Below are positions 4,842 to 12,669 of a stretch of DNA of 22,709 nt, piece after piece (within the stretch, counting starts at the first letter, position 1; every line of letters begins with the position of its first letter). The notes beneath the pieces are model-generated. The model saw only the letters and a list, made by a program, of their open reading frames with translations, did not search any database and had not been told where the DNA came from. The position numbers and the translations under genes were made by a program. This DNA comes from a virus, in IMG/VR virus record IMGVR_UViG_3300033148_002604, positions 717-23,425 of that record; one strand, given 5' to 3'.

Positions 4842-6305
4842 ATGAACATAACTCTGCCCTATAATTTCACGCCGAGAACGTATCAGCAGCCGTTATTAAA
4901 GGCTCTTAACCCTGTTTATAAAGGCGATAAGCAGAAAAAAAAGATGATCTTGGACAAGAAAGGTAAACCTATTGTTGTTAGAGATGCTTTAAAGAGGGCT
5001 TGTTTAGTGTGGCATCGCAGAAGTGGAAAAGACATTACTTGCCTAAATTATCTGATCTCACAGATGTGGAATCGTGTAGGGGGATATTACTATTTTTTGC
5101 CTGAGTATAATCAGGGCCGGAAGGTTATGTGGGATGGTATAGAGCAGGATAAGGCTAAACAGCCTTTTAAATATATGGGTCATTTCCCTGATGAACTTCT
5201 TCCTAAGAATGGCCGAAACAATCAGGAAATGAAGATTACCATGAAAAATGGCAGTATTTTTCAGATAATCGGGACAGATCGGTACGACAGTGTGATGGGA
5301 ACTAACCCTGTGGGCTGTATTTTTTCAGAGTTCAGCCTGCAAGATCCCTGGGCCTGGGAATATATCAGTCCTATTTTGGCAGAGAACGAAGGTTGGGCTA
5401 TTTTTAATTTCACGCCAAGGGGAATGAACCATGCTTTTAAGTTGTTTAACGAAGTTCAAGATAATCCTAATTGGTTTACTGAGGTCCTTACCGTAGATGA
5501 AACCAGACGAGATGACGGAACTCCTGTAATAACCGAGGAAATGTTGCAAGCTGAGAGAGAAAGAGGCGCAACGGAAGCTTTTATACGCCAGGAGTACTAT
5601 TGCGACTTTACCGCCAGTTCCGAAAACAGGCTTATTTCGCTTGATCTGATCCTTGAAAGCAAACAGAGAAGCTATCATCAATCAGTGTATGGCATAGCCC
5701 CTAAAATCCTGGGTGTGGATGTGGCAGAGGGCGAGGTTGAGGGCGATAGCCATGCTATGATAAAGAGACAGGGTTTGCAGGCGTTTGATCTGGTCGTAAG
5801 AAAGGATTGCGATACGATGGTATGGGCTAATCAGGTGAGCAACGAAATATTAAAATGGAAACCCGATGCGGTGTTTGTGGATGGAATTGGAGTTGGGGCA
5901 GGGGTTGTGGCGAGGCTGAAACAGTTGGGTCATAAGAAAATAATAAGCATAAAAGCCGGTCAATCAAGTTCCAGGCCAGGAGAATACCGAGATATTAAGA
6001 CTGAAATGTGGGACAGCTGTCGGGAATGGATGGATGATGGCGGGGCCATCCCTGACGACAAAGGCTTGACAAGATCGCTCTCATCTGGTATTAGGGATTT
6101 TGATAGCTCAAGCAGGATGTTTATGCTGTCAAAGAAAAAGATCAAAGAAGATTATGGGTATGACAGCCCTGATGAGGCTGATGCCCTTGTTCTGACATTT
6201 GCTCAGAAGGTAAATCCGGGTATGGGTTCGGTAGGGGTTGGCAGAAACAAAGACCGACAACGGGCGCAATCTTACGATCCTCTTGGCAGAAGAAAGGCAG
6301 CATGA
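4842..6305 (+). CDS. terL: Terminase large subunit (packaging ATPase/nuclease)
   Basis: 487 residues from ATG 4842; an in-frame ATG at 4785 would add 19 residues. The later start places the conserved YNFTPRTYQ segment at the N-terminus as in relatives. The ATPase domain shows a Walker A-like HRRSGKDI (about 58-65), Walker B GCIFSEFS (about 158-165) and the coupling-type FNFTPRG (about 189-195). The RNase H-like nuclease domain shows VDVAEG (D293), VFVDGIG (D347) and SPDEADAL (D444/D447), giving the three acidic positions for metal binding. It drives DNA into the procapsid through the portal and cuts the concatemer. The next gene starts within its stop codon (ATGA at 6302-6305). Identification is firm. 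Confidence 0.95.
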   Translation: MNITLPYNFTPRTYQQPLLKALNPVYKGDKQKKKMILDKKGKPIVVRDALKRACLVWHRRSGKDITCLNYLISQMWNRVGGYYYFLPEYNQGRKVMWDGIEQDKAKQPFKYMGHFPDELLPKNGRNNQEMKITMKNGSIFQIIGTDRYDSVMGTNPVGCIFSEFSLQDPWAWEYISPILAENEGWAIFNFTPRGMNHAFKLFNEVQDNPNWFTEVLTVDETRRDDGTPVITEEMLQAERERGATEAFIRQEYYCDFTASSENRLISLDLILESKQRSYHQSVYGIAPKILGVDVAEGEVEGDSHAMIKRQGLQAFDLVVRKDCDTMVWANQVSNEILKWKPDAVFVDGIGVGAGVVARLKQLGHKKIISIKAGQSSSRPGEYRDIKTEMWDSCREWMDDGGAIPDDKGLTRSLSSGIRDFDSSSRMFMLSKKKIKEDYGYDSPDEADALVLTFAQKVNPGMGSVGVGRNKDRQRAQSYDPLGRRKAA

Positions 6306-6637
6306 CTAAGAAAGAAGCTAATGAACTTCTAAATTCTTTTCAGAATCAACAAAAAGAATTATTGGCTGTAATTGAGAAATATGGGGGAGAATTACATCAG
6401 AATGATTTTGATAAGGAATTTGAAGACCTTGTAATAATTGACAATAAAGTATATCGAAATTCTCGAACTTTTGGTTTTACTGGTCTTACTTTCTGTCTAC
6501 ATAATTCCTCGTTATATCATTGTGAGTGGGCTAAATGGCTTCAGTTATTAATGTTTATGATTTTTTTAGGTAAGATAAAAATAAAAGGAAATCTTCCAGA
6601 CGTATATTATTGTGTTAATCAAACAGGGGCGGCCTAA
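6302..6637 (+). CDS. Hypothetical protein following terminase (111 aa)
   Basis: 111 codons starting in the ATGA overlap with the terminase stop. The N-terminal 45 residues are a charged helix (MTKKEANELLNSFQNQQKEL...); the rest is more hydrophobic, with LTFCLHNSSLYHCEWAKWLQ and a C-terminal hydrophobic stretch LLMFMIFLGKIKIKG that might touch a membrane. No recognised domain. Its AT-rich codon use is similar to neighbours. Function unknown. Confidence 0.6.
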   Translation: MTKKEANELLNSFQNQQKELLAVIEKYGGELHQNDFDKEFEDLVIIDNKVYRNSRTFGFTGLTFCLHNSSLYHCEWAKWLQLLMFMIFLGKIKIKGNLPDVYYCVNQTGAA

Positions 6638-6640
6638 CTT

Positions 6641-6784
6641 GTGTCCAGAACCCTTGACCGCCTTGAACGGCTTATCCGGTTTATACGGAATTGTGTTGTA
6701 AATAAATATACAGGAGAATTGATTATCCAGTTCTCTGAAGGGATGCCAGTAGATATAAGAAGAAGGGATAAAATAAAACTTTAA
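6641..6784 (+). CDS. Tiny YezD/DUF2292-like protein (47 aa)
   Basis: 47 codons starting at GTG 6641, with AGGGGCGG 11-12 bases upstream, ending TAA 6782-6784. The product starts MSRTLDRLERLIRFIRN (amphipathic helix) and then has YTGELIIQFSEGMPVDIRRR, a two-strand pattern 'YGxhxIxFxxGxxxxI' like the small DUF2292/YezD family found in bacteria and phages, ending DKIKL. This is a pattern resemblance only, and the family itself has no known function. It sits between the 111-residue gene and a strong terminator. Confidence 0.55.
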   Translation: MSRTLDRLERLIRFIRNCVVNKYTGELIIQFSEGMPVDIRRRDKIKL

Positions 6785-6816
6785 CAGGTACTTGCTGACC
6801 TCATAAGAGGGATTAG

Positions 6817-6864
6817 AAGCCTGGTACGAGTGTTTCACATGAAACATTCTGCCAGGCTTTTTTT
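6817..6864 (+). terminator. Rho-independent terminator with an internal palindrome
   Basis: AAGCCTGG (6817-6824) pairs with CCAGGCTT (6852-6859), followed by a run of seven T from 6858. Between them lies a second self-complementary stretch, TGTTTCACATGAAACA (6831-6846). The structure ends the terminase transcription unit 30 bases before the next ATG; no obvious promoter fits between, so read-through probably feeds the late genes. Confidence 0.85.
6831..6846. promoter_or_regulatory. parS-like palindrome within the terminator loop
   Basis: TGTTTCACATGAAACA differs at one central base from the classical ParB-binding parS consensus TGTTTCACGTGAAACA. Whether it binds ParB or is just the inner stem of the terminator cannot be told from sequence. 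Confidence 0.45.
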
Positions 6865-6893
6865 ATTCACAAACTAATTTAAAGGAGGACAAA

Positions 6894-7415
6894 ATGAAAA
6901 AGCGAATTCTAACTTGGGCAGGAGTGTTATTGCTAATTGGCATGGTGACAGTCGTATGGGCGACAGATATCAAAGACGACATGAGCTATAAAGGCGCAAG
7001 AGTGGATGTCAAAGATGGAGGTAGTTTTGTTTTTGATAACACTTCCAGCATTAGAAAAACTCCTACGACTTTGAGTTTTGTTTCAGGAACTGGTTATACC
7101 GTGACTGGTCCATCAGCGGGAAATATATTTATTATTCCTACATCCGCAACGGATGAACCGGCCTTATCATCTTGGCCTTCAGGGGTCACGGTAATAATTC
7201 CTGCTCCGAGTGCTACTACTTATGGATGGGAACCTACTATTATTAATCAAAGTGGCACAAGCCCTATGGTTCTTTATATTGATGGAACTAAGTTAATAGG
7301 TGCATCAGGCACTACCGAAGTCCATGATGCCGATGCTGCGGGCGACAGTTACACTCTGTCCTATTGTGAAGAGACAGGCGTTACTGTTTATGTAAAATGT
7401 AAAAATATTAATTAA
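6894..7415 (+). CDS. Secreted/virion-type beta-rich protein with signal peptide (173 aa)
   Basis: 173 codons with an excellent AAAGGAGG ribosome site. The N-terminus MKKRILTWAGVLLLIGMVTV followed by VWA-T is a textbook Sec signal peptide (basic n-region, 15-residue hydrophobic core, VWA cleavage motif). The mature part is Thr/Ser/Gly-rich and beta-stranded. Its last 50 residues (from about TKLIGASGTTEVHDADAAGD, then SYTLSYCEETGVTVYVKC) resemble the C-terminal head or tail fibre-type domains of phage decoration proteins. Located right after a terminator and before the GNAT/portal genes. Probably a virion surface or fibre protein, or a secreted early product; function unproven. Confidence 0.75.
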   Translation: MKKRILTWAGVLLLIGMVTVVWATDIKDDMSYKGARVDVKDGGSFVFDNTSSIRKTPTTLSFVSGTGYTVTGPSAGNIFIIPTSATDEPALSSWPSGVTVIIPAPSATTYGWEPTIINQSGTSPMVLYIDGTKLIGASGTTEVHDADAAGDSYTLSYCEETGVTVYVKCKNIN

Positions 7416-7416
7416 A

Positions 7417-7905
7417 ATGGTTGAAATAGTGGTTGAAATAGTTCCTACAACCAATGACCATCTTCCGGCACTTTGGGATATTCTAAAAGAATGGCCGGGA
7501 TACCTGGAAGATGGAGACCCGATCACCTATAAACAATTTGAACAATGGTGGAAACGAACGGTTGTGGATAGTCTGACAGGAATTGATAAAGGAAAGGTTG
7601 TGGGTTGCGGATTTCTTGATGGGATATATGAACCGGTGTACGCAACTATTGTTGTGTTTAAGAAGAAAGGCTACCTGAACCCTAAGATGATTTCTGCAAT
7701 CCTAAAGAAAGCATTACCCTATTTTTTTGTTCATCACGATATAGCATCACTAAGAGCCTTTGTACGTAAGGATTACAAGGCGAGCATCAGGCTTTTAGAG
7801 AGATTGAAATTTAAAAAAGAAGGCAGGATGAGACGATACAAGAAAATCAACGGTGTTTGGTACGACTATGTCGTGGCAAGCATCCTTAGAGAGGAAGTAT
7901 TATGA
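7417..7905 (+). CDS. GNAT-family N-acetyltransferase (phage structural-module type)
   Basis: 162 codons starting one base after the previous stop. The fold order fits GNAT: an N-terminal strand-helix (VVEIVPTTNDHLPALWDILK), a strand KGKVVGCGFLDGIYE, a strand ATIVVFKKKGY followed by a helix (NPKMISAILKKAL), then SLRAFVRKDYKASIRLLERL and FKKEGRMRRYKKINGVWYDY, the usual 'N..S..L..L.F..EG..R......G...D' end. This kind of acyltransferase is a regular companion of the portal in BPP-1/epsilon15-like podophages, but its substrate is not known. The canonical acetyl-CoA loop (Q/RxxGxG/A) is replaced by KKGYLN, so catalysis may be altered. Confidence 0.75.
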   Translation: MVEIVVEIVPTTNDHLPALWDILKEWPGYLEDGDPITYKQFEQWWKRTVVDSLTGIDKGKVVGCGFLDGIYEPVYATIVVFKKKGYLNPKMISAILKKALPYFFVHHDIASLRAFVRKDYKASIRLLERLKFKKEGRMRRYKKINGVWYDYVVASILREEVL

Positions 7906-8105
7906 GCTTTTTAAAACCGGAAGCGCCCGCAACCCAGCCATATGTTCCGCCACCTACGGAGAGTGATGAGGATATACAAAGGAAAAAAGCAGAAGAAATT
8001 GCCCGGTTGCGTAGGATGCGAGGGCGAAGTTCGACAATTTTGACAGGCGGTATGGGAATTTTGGGCGGTACGCCAACAAAGCAAAAAACATTGTTAGGCG
8101 GCTGA
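7902..8105 (+). CDS. Small conserved protein upstream of portal (67 aa)
   Basis: 67 codons beginning in the ATGA overlap with the GNAT gene, with AGAGGAAG upstream. Starts with a Pro-rich segment (EAPATQPYVPPPTESDED), then a basic helix (RKKAEEIARLRRMRGRSS) and a Gly-rich tail TILTGGMGILGG...TLLGG. The RGRSSTILTGG-type tail followed by KTLLGG recurs in small proteins encoded just before portal genes in related podophages. The function is unknown; a connector-assembly or DNA-binding role is only a guess. Confidence 0.75.
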   Translation: MSFLKPEAPATQPYVPPPTESDEDIQRKKAEEIARLRRMRGRSSTILTGGMGILGGTPTKQKTLLGG

Positions 8106-8109
8106 TATT

Positions 8110-9771
8110 ATGGATGAAAAAGCCAAAAAAATAATTAATCGGCTTGACCAGCTTATAGAAATTAAAGAGCCTCGATTGTCTGTGTATCAGGACATTATTG
8201 ATCTTATCTTGCCGGGGCTTGAAAGTATTTTTCAGGAAAAACGAATCGGCAAAAGACAGGGCAAGAACAGATATGATGGAACAGGCGTATCCGCCCTTCA
8301 GTTGTTTGCCGATGGTCATTATGGTTATCTTGTAAGCCCTTCCCTCGATTGGTTGCGTTTTAGAATGAGACGTAGAGAGTTAGGGGAAATACGCGAAATC
8401 AGGATATGGCTTCAGAACCTTGAAGAACATTATTACGGGGTGTTCAACCAGACTAATTTCTATGAGTCCATGAGTACATATTTTGAGTATGCCGGGGCGT
8501 TCGGCTTTGCCGATATGTATTCCGAGGAAGATTTAAAAGAAGGAAAGATCGTATTCAACGTCTATCATCCTGGTGAAATATATCTTGCTGAAAATCAATA
8601 TGGTAAAGTAGATACGGTTTATCGTAAATGCAAAATAGAAATTCGTAAAGCCATTGATATGTTTGGTAAAGCAAAGTTTACCGAAACCATGTTGAAGACT
8701 GCCAGTGATAGTCCTTACCAAAAATACGAGTTTGTACAAGCTACCTATCCCAATGACGAGTTTGATAGCACTAAATTAGCATCTAAGTTTAAGCAAGTGG
8801 CTTCTGTGTGGGTTATGATTGATGCTGATAATAAAGATCATTCAAAGATAATGAGAGAGAAGGGTTATGACATCAACCCTCATCATGTATGGCGATATAA
8901 GAAAGGTATAACACCATATGGTCAAGGCCCGGCTGAAGATGCGCTTATCGAAGTCATGGGAGCCAACATTATTTCCAAAGATTTATTGGGTGTTGCGAAC
9001 TTAGCGGCTAAGCCTGCTTACAATGTTCCGTCCGAGTTAGAAGGCGAGGTAGATGTCAGGCCAGACGGTATGAACTACTATAGCGAGAAAGGCAAAATAA
9101 TAACTCCTGTGCATACCGGCAATAACTTTCCTGTTAGTTTTGAAGAAAGACAAAGAATACAACAAATGGTTGAAAAGCATTTTAAAGTACAATTTTTTAT
9201 ATTGCTTGCCAGCCAGGAAGGAACTACTAAGACCGCGACCGAGATTATAGAACTGCAAGGTGAGAAAGCGGCTGTGCTTGCCAGACCGATTACAAGACTT
9301 TTTACCGAATGTCTGAATCCTATCATTGATCGGGTATGGGATATTGAATCGGCGGCAGGAAGGATACCTGAGTTGCCCCCGATGTTAGAGGACTATATCG
9401 GGGAGAACTGGGACCCTGAATTTGTAGGGCCGTTGGCGCAAGCGCAAAAGAAATTGTTTGAAGTGCAGAGCATAGCTCATGGTCTTGAATCTCTTGGTGG
9501 TATGGCTCAATTATTTCCAAACGTTTTAGACATTGTAGACGAAGATGAAACTGCCAGGGATATGTTAAGGGCGCATAACTTTCCACAGAAAGATATTAAG
9601 GATAGAGATAAAGTCAAGAAAATCAGGGACGCAAGAGCGCAAGCTATCGCCCAGGAGAACGCCCAGGAAGATATGGCTCAAATGGCTGAGATGGCCGGAA
9701 CAATGGCAAAGGCTGATAAGGCTTCCGGCGGAAAGATGAGTAAGGCTATAGAAGAAGGAATGCCTGTGTGA
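8110..9771 (+). CDS. Portal (head-tail connector) protein, T7-type
   Basis: 553 codons; matches the length and layout of the T7 gp8-like head-tail connector family. Visible landmarks are an N-terminal helical segment ending KRQGKNRYDGTG, SALQLFADGHYGYLVSPSLD, WLRFRMRR, the stem/clip-like FEYAGAFGFADMY, and a long C-terminal helical region rich in Ala/Met/Lys (EDMAQMAEMAGTMAKADKA). Twelve copies should form the ring at the packaging vertex through which the terminase drives DNA and to which the tail attaches. The stop overlaps the next gene as GTGA. Preceded by the small KTLLGG protein, as in relatives. Confidence 0.92.
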   Translation: MDEKAKKIINRLDQLIEIKEPRLSVYQDIIDLILPGLESIFQEKRIGKRQGKNRYDGTGVSALQLFADGHYGYLVSPSLDWLRFRMRRRELGEIREIRIWLQNLEEHYYGVFNQTNFYESMSTYFEYAGAFGFADMYSEEDLKEGKIVFNVYHPGEIYLAENQYGKVDTVYRKCKIEIRKAIDMFGKAKFTETMLKTASDSPYQKYEFVQATYPNDEFDSTKLASKFKQVASVWVMIDADNKDHSKIMREKGYDINPHHVWRYKKGITPYGQGPAEDALIEVMGANIISKDLLGVANLAAKPAYNVPSELEGEVDVRPDGMNYYSEKGKIITPVHTGNNFPVSFEERQRIQQMVEKHFKVQFFILLASQEGTTKTATEIIELQGEKAAVLARPITRLFTECLNPIIDRVWDIESAAGRIPELPPMLEDYIGENWDPEFVGPLAQAQKKLFEVQSIAHGLESLGGMAQLFPNVLDIVDEDETARDMLRAHNFPQKDIKDRDKVKKIRDARAQAIAQENAQEDMAQMAEMAGTMAKADKASGGKMSKAIEEGMPV

Positions 9772-10025
9772 ACAAAAAAGAGAAAGAGCTAAGAACCGCA
9801 TATAGGAATGTTTTCAGCACATTGCAAGGCCAAAAGGTTTTAGGGCATATGTTAGAGGAACTTGGGTTTTACGGATTATCAGTCACGGAAGAACAAAGAG
9901 CGACATCTAATTATGCAAGAAATCTCTTGAATAATTGTGGGCTTTGGCCCTGGCCCGGAAGTGGAATAGGTAAGGAACAGATACCGAAAGCTTTGTTTGC
10001 TAATGTGCATCCAAAGGAAGATTAA
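9768..10025 (+). CDS. Bbp19-like phage protein (85 aa)
   Basis: 85 codons from GTG 9768, overlapping the portal stop (GTGA), with GAAGGAA upstream. The pattern AYRNVFSTLQGQKVLGHMLE followed by ELGFYG... and EEQRATSNYARNLLNNCGLW matches the Bbp19-type family (a short helical protein regularly placed between portal and scaffold/capsid). Its job in the virion or assembly is not established. The alternative is an unrelated small helical protein, but position and motif agree. Confidence 0.75.
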   Translation: MNKKEKELRTAYRNVFSTLQGQKVLGHMLEELGFYGLSVTEEQRATSNYARNLLNNCGLWPWPGSGIGKEQIPKALFANVHPKED

Positions 10026-10178
10026 ATGCCCTGTATTCCATGTGGAGATAAATACAAATTAGGCGAAAAGGGCAAGTGTATGTATCCAACGAAAGAGGCA
10101 TGTGAGAAAGCCTATAAAGGCTATTTGTTTAAAAAATATAATAAAGGAGGACAGAAGGATGGCAAAGCGAAGGGTTAA
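10026..10178 (+). CDS. Small Cys-rich phage protein (50 aa)
   Basis: 50 codons from ATG 10026 (immediately after the previous stop) to TAA 10176-10178. Begins MPCIPCGDKYKLGEKGKC and continues MYPTKEACEKAYKGYL, a four-Cys pattern (CxxC...C...C) recurring in tiny phage proteins near head genes. No ribosome site beyond the AAGGAAG inside the preceding gene. Its 3' end overlaps the next gene by 20 bases. It probably binds a metal through C3, C6, C18 and C26; function unknown. Confidence 0.65.
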   Translation: MPCIPCGDKYKLGEKGKCMYPTKEACEKAYKGYLFKKYNKGGQKDGKAKG

Positions 10179-10380
10179 AGTTGTTATCGTAAAATGCGGG
10201 GAATGTTCACATAAATATCAGGTGACGGTTATACCTGGCGAATTGCAAAAGACTTTTTGCCCTAAGTGTTTTGCACCAAACGATGCTTTTAAGAAGGTGA
10301 ACCCAAATATCGGGATTAAAAAAGAACCGGAAAAAGAAGAAGTAAAGGCAGTTAAACCTAAAAGAAAATCTAAAAAATAA
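10159..10380 (+). CDS. Small zinc-ribbon protein (73 aa)
   Basis: ATG 10159 is preferred to an upstream in-frame start at 10102 because AAAGGAGG lies at 10143-10150 directly before it and the product then starts MAKRRVKVVIVKCGECSHKY. CGEC (about 13-16) and CPKC (about 33-36) form a zinc ribbon; the rest is a very basic, low-complexity Lys/Glu tail (KPKRKSKK at the end) suited to nucleic acid or scaffold contact. It sits between the Cys-rich peptide and the scaffold, 12 bases before the scaffold ATG. Role unknown. Confidence 0.75.
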   Translation: MAKRRVKVVIVKCGECSHKYQVTVIPGELQKTFCPKCFAPNDAFKKVNPNIGIKKEPEKEEVKAVKPKRKSKK

Positions 10381-10392
10381 GGAGATAAGCAC

Positions 10393-11160
10393 ATGGCAGA
10401 TGACAACCTGAACACAGATCCTGGGACGGGAGAACCTATTGTTAATGACCCTGGCAATAATCAACCAACATGGATGGCGCAGTTACCGGATGACCTGAAA
10501 ACCAATGAGGTTTTGACCAAATTTGAAACAATTGGTGACCTTGGAAAGAACTTTATTGATCTTCACGGGAAATCTGAAAATGCTATTCAGAAATTAGGGG
10601 AAAATGCCACGGATGAGGAAAAGGCTACCTTTTGGAATGCCATAGGGCGGCCTGAATCACCGGAAGGTTATGAGTTTGAGAAAATTCAAATGCCTGAAGG
10701 GATTCCGTATGATGAAGAAGGTGAGTTAGCATTTAAGAAATTCGCTCATGAAGTTGGCATGACCTCACAACAGGCAGCAAGCCTTCATAAATGGTATGGC
10801 GATAGGCTTGTAGCGGCTCATACCGAGCTTGAAAAAGCTGGTAAAGCCATTGAGGATAAGGCTATTGAAGACCATAAGAAAGAATGGGGTGTTGAATATG
10901 AGGCTAATAAAGTCTTAGCTGAAAGAGGCTATGAGAAACTTGGGGAACTTGCAGGGGTGAAGGAAGAGTTTATGAAATTTATGACAGACTCGGAACTTCG
11001 CCATAATCCGCTGTTTCTTAAAGTATTTTTAGCCCTTGGCAAGTCTATGAGCGAGGATAGTTCCGGCGATACTCACCTTGATACTATAACAACGGAGGTA
11101 AAAAAGGATGTGTTTGGAAATGTAGAGATGTCGTTTCCAAACACTCCTGGTATGGAATAA
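10393..11160 (+). CDS. Scaffolding / capsid assembly protein
   Basis: 255 codons, AAGGAG ribosome site. The composition is typical of phage scaffolds: very acidic and helical, without a catalytic motif. The N-terminus has LPDDLKTNEVLTKFETIGDL with NFIDLHGKSENAI; the middle shows the conserved EKATFWNAIGRPESPEGYEF; then long helices (SQQAASLHKWYGDRLVAAHT...). Position directly before the major capsid gene is decisive. It should build the procapsid core and leave before or during packaging. Confidence 0.85.
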   Translation: MADDNLNTDPGTGEPIVNDPGNNQPTWMAQLPDDLKTNEVLTKFETIGDLGKNFIDLHGKSENAIQKLGENATDEEKATFWNAIGRPESPEGYEFEKIQMPEGIPYDEEGELAFKKFAHEVGMTSQQAASLHKWYGDRLVAAHTELEKAGKAIEDKAIEDHKKEWGVEYEANKVLAERGYEKLGELAGVKEEFMKFMTDSELRHNPLFLKVFLALGKSMSEDSSGDTHLDTITTEVKKDVFGNVEMSFPNTPGME

Positions 11161-11177
11161 TCAAGGAGGTATAAAAT

Positions 11178-12164
11178 ATGGCAACTAAAAATGCTTATGG
11201 AACTCTGACATGGGCAGAAGTGGCAAAGAGGCTTGACCCAAAAGGGGGTGCTTTGGCAATCGCTGAGGTTCTTGAGGAAGAATGGCCTATTTTCACACAT
11301 GCTCCATGGGTAGAGGCTAATGATAAGATGTCTCATAGGGAAGCAAGGCGATTATCGCTTCCGACCCCAAGTTGGCGTAAGGTCAATAAGGGTGTTGCGG
11401 TAAGTGCATCTCGCACGACTCCCGTGATTGATACCATTGGTCTTTGTGAGGATTACGTTGAGACCGATGTAGAAATCATTAATGCTTTTGATAATAAGAA
11501 GCAAGCCCGTATTACTGAGGCTCGCGCTCATATTGCCGGTATGCGGCAGGAACTGGAGGCAACCCTTCTTTATGGAAGTACAAATACTACGCCAGAGGAA
11601 TTTAATGGCCTTTCAACCAGAATGGCTTCTCTGGTTACAGCGGCAAATGTTCTCAACGCCGGCGGCAGTGGTAGCGATTTGACTTCTATCTATGTGGTTA
11701 TGTGGGGAATAGACAAGGTTTTTATGGTCTATCCTAAGGATACCATATTGGGAATCCAGCATCAGGATTTAGGTGAAGTTACTGTCAGCGATGCTACAAC
11801 GTCAAGGGCAAGCACATCACAATACCAGGCGTACAGAGATCACTTTGTTGTAAAGGCCGGTCTTGTGGTCAAGGATGATCGTTGTATTGGCCGGATTGCA
11901 AATATTGAGTCGACAGGGACAGTCAACATCTTCGATGAGGATGATTTAATTACCCTGATTCATAGAATGCCGAAGGGACTGAAGCATATCTATGTTAATG
12001 ATACTATCGCAATTCAGATGCACATTGCTATGAAGGATAAAAACAATGTGACCTTTAGTCCTGGTGAGGGTGATGGCCTGTTCGGTCAGGAAATTGCTCG
12101 ATGTCTTGGCAATCCAATTTATAAGGCTGATGAAATTCTTATTACCGAGAGTGCAATCAGTTAA
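11178..12164 (+). CDS. Major capsid protein (HK97-fold, BPP-1/epsilon15-like)
   Basis: 328 codons with a strong AAGGAGG site, suiting a highly expressed protein. The sequence pattern fits the widespread podophage capsid family: TLTWAEVAKRLDPKGGALAI, ILEE-like VLEEEWPIFTHAPWVEAN, RRLSLPTPSWRKVNKGVAVS, IGLCEDYVETDVEII, LEATLLYGSTNTTPEEFNGL (the 'ExxFGxxxxxPexFxGL' hallmark), and the C-terminal lattice-forming part. There is no visible cleavage-site pattern. Flanked by scaffold and cement genes. Host and phage identity cannot be told, but the role is firm. Confidence 0.9.
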   Translation: MATKNAYGTLTWAEVAKRLDPKGGALAIAEVLEEEWPIFTHAPWVEANDKMSHREARRLSLPTPSWRKVNKGVAVSASRTTPVIDTIGLCEDYVETDVEIINAFDNKKQARITEARAHIAGMRQELEATLLYGSTNTTPEEFNGLSTRMASLVTAANVLNAGGSGSDLTSIYVVMWGIDKVFMVYPKDTILGIQHQDLGEVTVSDATTSRASTSQYQAYRDHFVVKAGLVVKDDRCIGRIANIESTGTVNIFDEDDLITLIHRMPKGLKHIYVNDTIAIQMHIAMKDKNNVTFSPGEGDGLFGQEIARCLGNPIYKADEILITESAIS

Positions 12165-12190
12165 ATTAACCAGAAAGGAGGTATAGCGAA

Positions 12191-12637
12191 ATGGCAATGA
12201 TTGATGAATTGTTAGAAATGTCTGATGCACAAACTCCGTCAAGCAAAAGTTCCGGCAACAAGAATATGTCAGAGGACGTAATTGATCTTGGAGCTTCTGG
12301 CACAGACGGCTGGGGGACCAGCCTTGCCAATAGGATTGGTGGGACAGGGCTTAAATGGCATTTACAGGTAAATACTGTTTTGGTTGGTGCAAGCGCGGCT
12401 ATCATATGTGAGCTTAAATACCATACGTCTACATCCATGAAGTCTGCGGGAACTGTGCTGATTAGACATACCATTCCGGCTTTGAGTGCTGCCGGATACC
12501 GAAGGAGCTTTGGTGTTCCTTTAAGCACCTTATCTCGTTATTTAGGATGTCTCTATACTATCAGCGGAGGGACTTTGACTTCAGGCAAGATAGATTCCTG
12601 GCTTGCTCCTGATACGGGGGATATGCCGTTATCATAA
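12191..12637 (+). CDS. Bbp16-like capsid cement protein (148 aa)
   Basis: 148 codons with AAAGGAGG upstream. VIDLGASGTDGWG (about 31-43), the strand-rich LKWHLQVNTVLVGASAAIIC and ELKYHTSTS, and GYRRSFGVPLSTLSRYLGCL with YTISGGTLTSGKIDSWLAPD follow the layout of the Bbp16 jelly-roll cement protein of BPP-1, which clamps capsid hexons. Its place directly after the capsid gene is the same. The assignment is by pattern and context. Confidence 0.8.
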   Translation: MAMIDELLEMSDAQTPSSKSSGNKNMSEDVIDLGASGTDGWGTSLANRIGGTGLKWHLQVNTVLVGASAAIICELKYHTSTSMKSAGTVLIRHTIPALSAAGYRRSFGVPLSTLSRYLGCLYTISGGTLTSGKIDSWLAPDTGDMPLS

Positions 12638-12653
12638 ACAATTAAACAGGCCG

Positions 12654-12669
12654 GAAAGAACAATCTTTC
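12654..12669 (+). other. Small intergenic hairpin after the cement gene
   Basis: GAAAGA (12654-12659) and TCTTTC (12664-12669) can pair around an ACAA loop. No T-run follows, so it is not a classical terminator; it could stabilise or process the capsid/cement part of the late mRNA. Weak evidence. Confidence 0.3.

Noticed and set aside
6566-6847. Minus-strand frame of 93 codons beginning MFHVKH
   Set aside because: It starts inside the parS-like terminator palindrome, runs antisense to the 47-residue gene and the 111-residue gene, and has no ribosome site.
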